Positions 5,910 to 9,506 of a DNA stretch of 9,506 nt are shown piece by piece. This DNA is from Actinobacteria bacterium UBA4719 (GTDB lineage: Bacteria; Actinomycetota; Actinomycetes; Actinomycetales; Dermatophilaceae): contig DHJN01000037.1 in the NCBI GenBank assembly GCA_002404345.1, forward strand, positions 1 to 9,506. The letters are read 5' to 3'. A program made the position numbers and the translations under genes. Under the pieces are notes generated by a model. The model was not told where the DNA came from. It saw only the letters and a program-made list of their open reading frames with translations, and searched no databases. Numbering within the stretch: the stretch's first letter is position 1; each line of letters opens with the position of its first letter.

Positions 5910-7477
5910 ACGGGGCGGCCGACGGCATTGGTGATCTTGTCCTCGAGCGAGACCACATGTGTGGCGGACAGGCACACCCGCCTTCCGGATTGACTGTGCA
6001 GGGTCGCCTGCGGAACAGCCTTTGGGCTGGTGTGGTAGTTGACGATCGCACGAGCCTTGGCGCCGGCCGCGTCGTAGATCACGGTGGCAACGACATCTGG
6101 GCGGATCGGCATGGTCCACGACACGATCAGCTCGCCCTTGTCCGAGCCTTTGGCGACGACAACATTCTGGGGGTCGTACTTGGTGGCAGCCTGGGCCGCT
6201 TTCGCAGTAGCAGCGATCGGTGAGGGCGGATCGGGCTCGGCGCCGCGATGGGTCGACCCCCACGCCGTGAAGGCGGCAAGCAGGACGCCCAACGCGCCGC
6301 CGAGGACCAGGAGCAGGCCCCTGGCGCTGATCGGCGCAACCGGGGCCGGCGCCAGGGGGCCCGGCGCCAGGGGGCCCGGCGCAAGGGGTGCGGGTGCAGC
6401 GGGTGCGGGTGCAGGGGGTGAAGCGGGTGCGTGCGCAGCGGGTGCGGGTGTAGCGGGAGGGTAGTGGGGTTCGGATCCATGGATGGCACGTCTGTGGGTA
6501 ACCAGAAGCGCTTGCTCGCCGACCTGAGCCAGTGGCCCGGGTCGGGTGGCAGTCTCTGCGGTGGGTGTCTCTGCGGTGGGTGTCTCTGTGGCGGGTGTCT
6601 CTGTGGCGGCGGCGAGCCGCTGGCCCAGGCTCGCCAGGCTGGCGCCGAGCTCGGCAGCGGTCGCGGGACGGTCCCGCGGCGCCGCAGCCATGGCCTTGCG
6701 CAGGAGCTGTTCGAGCTCGGGTGGCACGCCGGGACGTGCGATGACCGGCAGGTCATTGCACAGGATGCGGGTCACCAGAGGGGCAAGACCGGTGCTTGCC
6801 TCCTTGGCGAAGGCAGCCTGACCGGCCAACAGCGTGTAGAGGGTCGAGCCCAGCGAGTAGATGTCAGCCGCGGCGGTCCCGGCCCTGCCTTCAAGGATCT
6901 CGGGAGCCGCGTGAACGACCGTGTAGGCCGCGGTCTCAGTCGCGATACTGCTGGTGTCACCCTTATTCACCACGCTGGCGATGCCGAAGTCGGCGAGGGC
7001 GGGCTCGCCGTACGAGGTCAGCAACACGTTGTGCGGCTTGACGTCGCGGTGCAGGATGCCGGCCTCGTGGGCTGCGCTCAGGGCGCCGCACAGGCGAGCT
7101 CCGATTGAGATCACCTCGGCCACCGGCAGCGGGCCCTGCGTGGCCACCTTGTGCGCCAGCGAGCCGCCCGAGCAGTACTCCATGGCCAGCCAGGGTCGGT
7201 GACCGCGCGTGGTGCCGGCGTCGTAGACAGTCACGATGTTCGGGTGGGATGAGACGCGACCGGTCGCCAGGCACTCGGCGTTGAAGCGCCGCAGCTGACG
7301 GTCGTTGAGACTGTCCGAACGCAGGACCTTCAGGGCGACCGTCCGGTCGAAGCGGGTGTCGAGGGCACGGTAGACGATCGCGAAGCCGCCCTGGTCTATC
7401 CGCTCGAGGTTCTCGTAGCCGTCCGGAGCGTCATGTGTTCCCGCCGGAGGCTGGCCCGCCCCTGCGTTGTCCCCCAC
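5891..7477 (-). CDS. Transmembrane Hanks-type Ser/Thr protein kinase
   Basis: The 528-aa product is a PknB-like receptor kinase. The catalytic domain (about 21-290) has the nucleotide loop [13 protein letters not shown], Lys50 (VALK), Glu68, the HRD loop [10 protein letters not shown] (Asp145, Lys147, Asn150), DFG (163-165), APE (191-193) and DIYSLG (205-210). All key catalytic residues are present, so it should be active. A low-complexity linker (291-385) of Thr/Glu/Pro and Ala/Pro repeats follows, then one membrane segment (386-405) and a roughly 120-aa outer domain with Cys502 and Cys524. That domain has a strand-rich pattern ([20 protein letters not shown]) suggesting a fibronectin-III-like fold; no PASTA repeats are seen. 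GTG 7477 follows a GGGGGGA purine run with a 7-nt spacer. It is divergent from folD. The ligand and targets are unknown. Confidence 0.93.
   Translation of the reverse strand: MGDNAGAGQPPAGTHDAPDGYENLERIDQGGFAIVYRALDTRFDRTVALKVLRSDSLNDRQLRRFNAECLATGRVSSHPNIVTVYDAGTTRGHRPWLAMEYCSGGSLAHKVATQGPLPVAEVISIGARLCGALSAAHEAGILHRDVKPHNVLLTSYGEPALADFGIASVVNKGDTSSIATETAAYTVVHAAPEILEGRAGTAAADIYSLGSTLYTLLAGQAAFAKEASTGLAPLVTRILCNDLPVIARPGVPPELEQLLRKAMAAAPRDRPATAAELGASLASLGQRLAAATETPATETPTAETPTAETATRPGPLAQVGEQALLVTHRRAIHGSEPHYPPATPAPAAHAPASPPAPAPAAPAPLAPGPLAPGPLAPAPVAPISARGLLLVLGGALGVLLAAFTAWGSTHRGAEPDPPSPIAATAKAAQAATKYDPQNVVVAKGSDKGELIVSWTMPIRPDVVATVIYDAAGAKARAIVNYHTSPKAVPQATLHSQSGRRVCLSATHVVSLEDKITNAVGRPVCAVPR
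6346..6414 (-). repeat. 15-bp repeats encoding the Ala/Pro linker of the kinase
   Basis: On the plus strand CCGGCGCC recurs at 6346, 6361 and (as CCGGCGCA) 6376 with a 15-bp period. A related G-rich unit, GGGTGCGGGTGCAG, follows at 6386-6399 and 6401-6414, again 15 bp apart. They encode the LAPGP / APAPA repeats at residues 355-378, just outside the membrane segment on the cytoplasmic side. Every unit is five codons, so copy-number change keeps the frame. Confidence 0.85.
6552..6611 (-). repeat. 15-bp tandem repeat, four copies, encoding Thr-Glu-Thr-Pro units in the kinase
   Basis: GTCTCTGCGGTGGGT at 6552-6566 is repeated identically at 6567-6581, then as GTCTCTGTGGCGGGT at 6582-6596 and GTCTCTGTGGCGGCG at 6597-6611. 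On the minus strand it gives the TETP / TAETP units at about residues 289-309, directly after the catalytic domain. The threonines are potential autophosphorylation sites, which is inference only. Confidence 0.93.
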
Positions 7478-7490
7478 CTCAACATCCCCC

Positions 7491-7535
7491 CTGTATGTGT
7501 CGTGCCTGTATGTGTCGTGCCCGTATGTGTCGTGC
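7491..7535. repeat. 15-bp direct repeat, three copies, in the divergent kinase-folD gap
   Basis: CTGTATGTGTCGTGC occurs at 7491-7505 and 7506-7520, with CCGTATGTGTCGTGC at 7521-7535 (one base different). It starts 13 bp upstream of the kinase GTG and so lies in its 5' leader or promoter. The 175-bp gap (7478-7652) contains no gene. I found no convincing pair of promoter hexamers on either strand, only an isolated TTGTCA at 7593-7598. Regularly spaced direct repeats could be regulator sites, but the same period occurs in coding tracts nearby, so a plain duplication is equally likely. Confidence 0.93.
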
Positions 7536-7652
7536 TGGCCGCATGTCGCTCGGGTCCCTTCGCGTCCCGCAGCACGTCCTAGCGGGTGCAGTTTGTCACG
7601 GCTGCCGGTCGTCGAGGTGGGGCAGCGCCCTGCCTGTGGAAGGATTCACGAC

Positions 7653-8516
7653 ATGACCGCTCAGATTCTGGATGGCAGAGCGACCCTCGCGACGATAAAG
7701 GACGAGCTCAAGGCCCGGATCGCGGTCCTGGCCCTACGAGGCGTGGTCCCCGGTCTGGGGACCGTGCAGGTTGGCGACGACCCGGGCAACCAGTGGTACG
7801 TCAACGCGAAGCACAGGGACTGCGCCGAGGTCGGCATCGCGAGCATCAGGCACGATCTCCCGACGGGCACCCGACTGGCCGAGGTCGAGGCCATCGTCGA
7901 CCGGCTCAACTCCGACCCGGGGTGCACCGGATTCCTCGTGCAGCAGCCGACCGGGCTGGACGAGTTCGCGCTCCTCTCCCGGGTGGACCCGCGCAAGGAC
8001 GTCGACGGGCTGCACCCGTTCAATCTTGGGTGCCTCGTTCTCGGACGCGCCGCGCCCCTGCCATGCACCCCCGTGGGGATCATCGAGCTGCTGCGCCGCT
8101 ATGACGTCCCGATCGCGGGTGCGCACGTGGTCGTCATCGGGCGTGGCCTCACGGTGGGTCGACCGCTCGGCCTCCTGCTGACCCGGCGCAGCGAGAACGC
8201 CACCGTCACGTTGTGCCACACGGGAACCCGCGATCTGGCGCAACAGGTAGCGCGGGCGGACATCGTCGTTTCTGCGGCCGGGGTCGCCAGCATCATCAGG
8301 GCCGACATGGTCAAGCCGGGAGCTGCGGTCGTGGATGTGGGCGTCAGTCGCGAGGCGGACGACGACGGCAGGTCACGCGTGGTGGGCGACGTCCATCCTG
8401 ACGTGGCCGAGGTTGCTCGTTGGCTGACCCCCAACCCCGGCGGTATCGGGCCGATGACCCGCGCAATGTTGCTCACGAACGTCATTGAGGCTGCCGAGCG
8501 TGCGGCCGGCTTATGA
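7653..8516 (+). CDS. folD: Bifunctional methylene-THF dehydrogenase / methenyl-THF cyclohydrolase
   Basis: This cytoplasmic enzyme interconverts 5,10-methylene-THF and 10-formyl-THF with NADP, supplying formyl groups for PurN and PurH encoded upstream. The 287-aa length is normal. Motifs are [19 protein letters not shown] (35-53) with catalytic Tyr49 and Lys53, GFLVQQP (93-99, Gln97), KDVDG (115-119, Asp118), the NADP-binding loop [11 protein letters not shown] (161-171), VDVGV (227-231) and the C-terminal [16 protein letters not shown] (259-274). The ATG follows GGAAGGA at 7638-7644 with an 8-nt spacer. The frame is open from 7467, but that extension would consist of the 15-bp repeat and does not resemble FolD. 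Its TGA overlaps the next ATG (ATGA), indicating translational coupling. Confidence 0.97.
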   Translation: MTAQILDGRATLATIKDELKARIAVLALRGVVPGLGTVQVGDDPGNQWYVNAKHRDCAEVGIASIRHDLPTGTRLAEVEAIVDRLNSDPGCTGFLVQQPTGLDEFALLSRVDPRKDVDGLHPFNLGCLVLGRAAPLPCTPVGIIELLRRYDVPIAGAHVVVIGRGLTVGRPLGLLLTRRSENATVTLCHTGTRDLAQQVARADIVVSAAGVASIIRADMVKPGAAVVDVGVSREADDDGRSRVVGDVHPDVAEVARWLTPNPGGIGPMTRAMLLTNVIEAAERAAGL

Positions 8517-8782
8517 CCTCTGCCCGCTTCGGCCCACTGTGGCTGCTCGCCGCCGCCGTGATCTCGGGCCTGGCCGTGATCGGCGTCGGCCACGTTCGTT
8601 CGGGTGGGTTCGTTGTCGCCGGGGCTTTGTTTGCCGCAGCGCTGCTGAGACTGATACTGCCGCCGGGCCGGGCCGGCGGGCTGGTCGTGCGTTCTCGCCT
8701 TGCCGACGTGACGTTCCTGTTCGGGATGAGCGTCGCGCTGTTTGTCATCGTCGTCGCACTGGATCTGCGACCGAGGGGCTGA
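8513..8782 (+). CDS. DUF3017 family small membrane protein
   Basis: The 89-aa product has three hydrophobic segments (about 8-26, 31-49 and 66-84). The connecting loop [17 protein letters not shown] is the pattern I associate with actinobacterial DUF3017 proteins, which are commonly encoded directly after folD and before mdh. Function is unknown. Its ATG overlaps the folD stop codon by four bases, so it should be cotranscribed and translationally coupled to folD. The last codons and TGA lie in a 19-bp duplication. Transcription probably ends at the hairpin at 8846-8884. Confidence 0.88.
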   Translation: MTSARFGPLWLLAAAVISGLAVIGVGHVRSGGFVVAGALFAAALLRLILPPGRAGGLVVRSRLADVTFLFGMSVALFVIVVALDLRPRG

Positions 8783-8806
8783 GCCGAGACCGAGGGGCTG
8801 AGCCGA
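8769..8806 (+). repeat. 19-bp tandem duplication carrying the DUF3017 stop codon
   Basis: GACCGAGGGGCTGAGCCGA occurs at 8769-8787 and again, identically, at 8788-8806. The TGA inside the first copy (8780-8782) is the DUF3017 stop. The second copy repeats it out of frame at 8799-8801. The last few codons of the gene are part of the unit. Confidence 0.95.
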
Positions 8807-8845
8807 GCGGGCACGGCATACTCAACCGGGGAGTCCGAGGCGTAC

Positions 8846-8884
8846 GAAACTGCCCGCCAGCACGAGGTGCTGACGGGCAGTTTC
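8846..8884. terminator. Bidirectional terminator between DUF3017 and mdh
   Basis: GAAACTGCCCGCCAGCAC (8846-8863) pairs with GTGCTGACGGGCAGTTTC (8867-8884) over a 3-nt GAG loop. The 18-position stem has a single non-Watson-Crick pair (8857 with 8873). In plus-strand RNA this is C-A. In minus-strand RNA it is a G-U wobble, so the stem is intact in the mdh direction. The A/T-rich ends (GAAA...TTTC) act as short tails. It serves folD-DUF3017 from one side and mdh from the other. Confidence 0.93.
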
Positions 8885-8906
8885 CTTTGACGAGTAGTCG
8901 TCTGGC

Positions 8907-9506
8907 CTATTTGATCAGGCCGAGCCCCTTGACGGCGTCGCGCTCCTCGGCCAGCTCGGCCGTCGATGCGTCGATGCGCGCGCGTGAGAAGCTGTCGATC
9001 TCCAGGCCCTGGACGATCTCCCACTCGCCGCCCTTGGTGGTCACCGGGAAGGAGGAGATCAGGCCCTCGGGGACCCCGTAGGAACCATCGGACACGACGG
9101 ACATCGAGAGCCAGTCGCCGTCGGGGGAGGCGCCCAGCCAGTCGCGGGCGTGGTCGACGGTCGCTGAGGCAGCCGACGCGGCCGAGGAGGAGCCGCGCGC
9201 CTCGATGATGGCGGCACCGCGCTTCTGGACGGTCGGGATGAAGTCGGCCTCCAGCCAGGCCTGGTCGTTGACGAGCTGGGCCGCGTTCTGCCCGTTGACC
9301 TCGGCGTGGAAGATGTCCGGGTACTGCGTGGCGGAGTGGTTGCCCCAGATCGTCATCTTGCGGATGTCGTTGACGCTGACACCGGCCTTGGCCGACAGCT
9401 GCGCGAGAGCACGGTTGTGGTCGAGGCGGGTCAGTGCCGAGAAGCGCTCGCGGGGGATGTCCTGCGCGTTGCTCATCGCGATGAGGGCGTTGGTGTTGGC
9501 CGGGTT
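8907..9506 (-). CDS. mdh: Malate dehydrogenase, C-terminal part (runs off the window)
   Basis: This is the NAD-dependent TCA-cycle enzyme that oxidises malate to oxaloacetate. The 199 residues seen start at the [10 protein letters not shown] segment. They contain TRLDHNRA (catalytic Asp at residue 29 of the visible part), [13 protein letters not shown] (catalytic His57), [31 protein letters not shown] and the C-terminal helix ending LGLIK before TAG (8909-8907). The reading frame is open to the window edge, so about 130 N-terminal residues with the NAD-binding loop are missing. An internal ATG at 9476 is not the start. The motif spelling matches the cytosolic-type MDH family common in actinobacteria. 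It is convergent with folD-DUF3017. Confidence 0.97.
   Translation of the reverse strand, partial: NPANTNALIAMSNAQDIPRERFSALTRLDHNRALAQLSAKAGVSVNDIRKMTIWGNHSATQYPDIFHAEVNGQNAAQLVNDQAWLEADFIPTVQKRGAAIIEARGSSSAASAASATVDHARDWLGASPDGDWLSMSVVSDGSYGVPEGLISSFPVTTKGGEWEIVQGLEIDSFSRARIDASTAELAEERDAVKGLGLIK

Noticed and set aside
7593..7598. TTGTCA as the -35 box of folD
   Set aside because: The position 17 bp downstream reads GGTGGG, which is not a -10 element.
7467..7652. 62-residue N-terminal extension of folD containing LYVSC repeats
   Set aside because: It is only a translation of the 15-bp direct repeats. ATG 7653 has a good Shine-Dalgarno sequence and matches the normal FolD N-terminus.

Overview
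The window reads as chromosomal core DNA from a GC-rich actinobacterium. The gene order sucC-sucD-perM(DUF6350)-purN-purH, followed by folD-DUF3017-mdh, is typical of Actinomycetota. The PerM/DUF6350 and DUF3017 families are themselves largely actinobacterial, and codons are strongly G/C-biased in the third position with GTG and TTG starts. A member of the Micrococcales (Intrasporangiaceae-like) is my best guess, but that is inference, not a measured assignment.

Layout, left to right. (1) 1-925: the last five codons of sucC and the complete sucD, the two subunits of succinyl-CoA ligase. (2) 926-1187: non-coding DNA with two 17-bp tandem repeat tracts and a perfect 16-bp terminator hairpin. 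(3) 1188-2459: a multi-pass membrane protein of the PerM/DUF6350 family. (4) 2512-2919, minus strand: a 135-aa membrane protein of unknown function with a TTG start, convergent with perM and divergent from purN. (5) 2992-5234: purN and purH, overlapping by 4 bp, which carry out formyl-dependent steps of purine synthesis. (6) 5357-5794: a lone NTF2/SnoaL-fold gene with its own promoter and hairpin. (7) 5891-7477, minus strand: a Hanks-type Ser/Thr kinase with one membrane segment and a small extracytoplasmic domain. (8) 7653-8782: folD overlapping a small DUF3017 membrane protein gene. (9) 8907-9506, minus strand: the C-terminal part of malate dehydrogenase, separated from DUF3017 by a bidirectional terminator hairpin.

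Metabolic links: SucCD and Mdh are TCA-cycle enzymes. FolD makes 10-formyl-tetrahydrofolate, which both PurN and the PurH transformylase domain consume. PerM-like proteins and transmembrane Ser/Thr kinases are tied to cell-envelope and division control in relatives.

No phage, CRISPR, IS element or obviously new gene system is visible. The unusual signal is in the small-scale DNA. Ten short tandem-duplication tracts lie in 9.5 kb. Five of them duplicate the stop codon of a gene (sucD, perM, the NTF2-like gene, the kinase and DUF3017), and three of those five place the second stop in frame. Five tracts have a period of exactly 15 bp. This looks like an active, probably genome-wide process of short tandem duplication that is retained preferentially at gene 3' ends.
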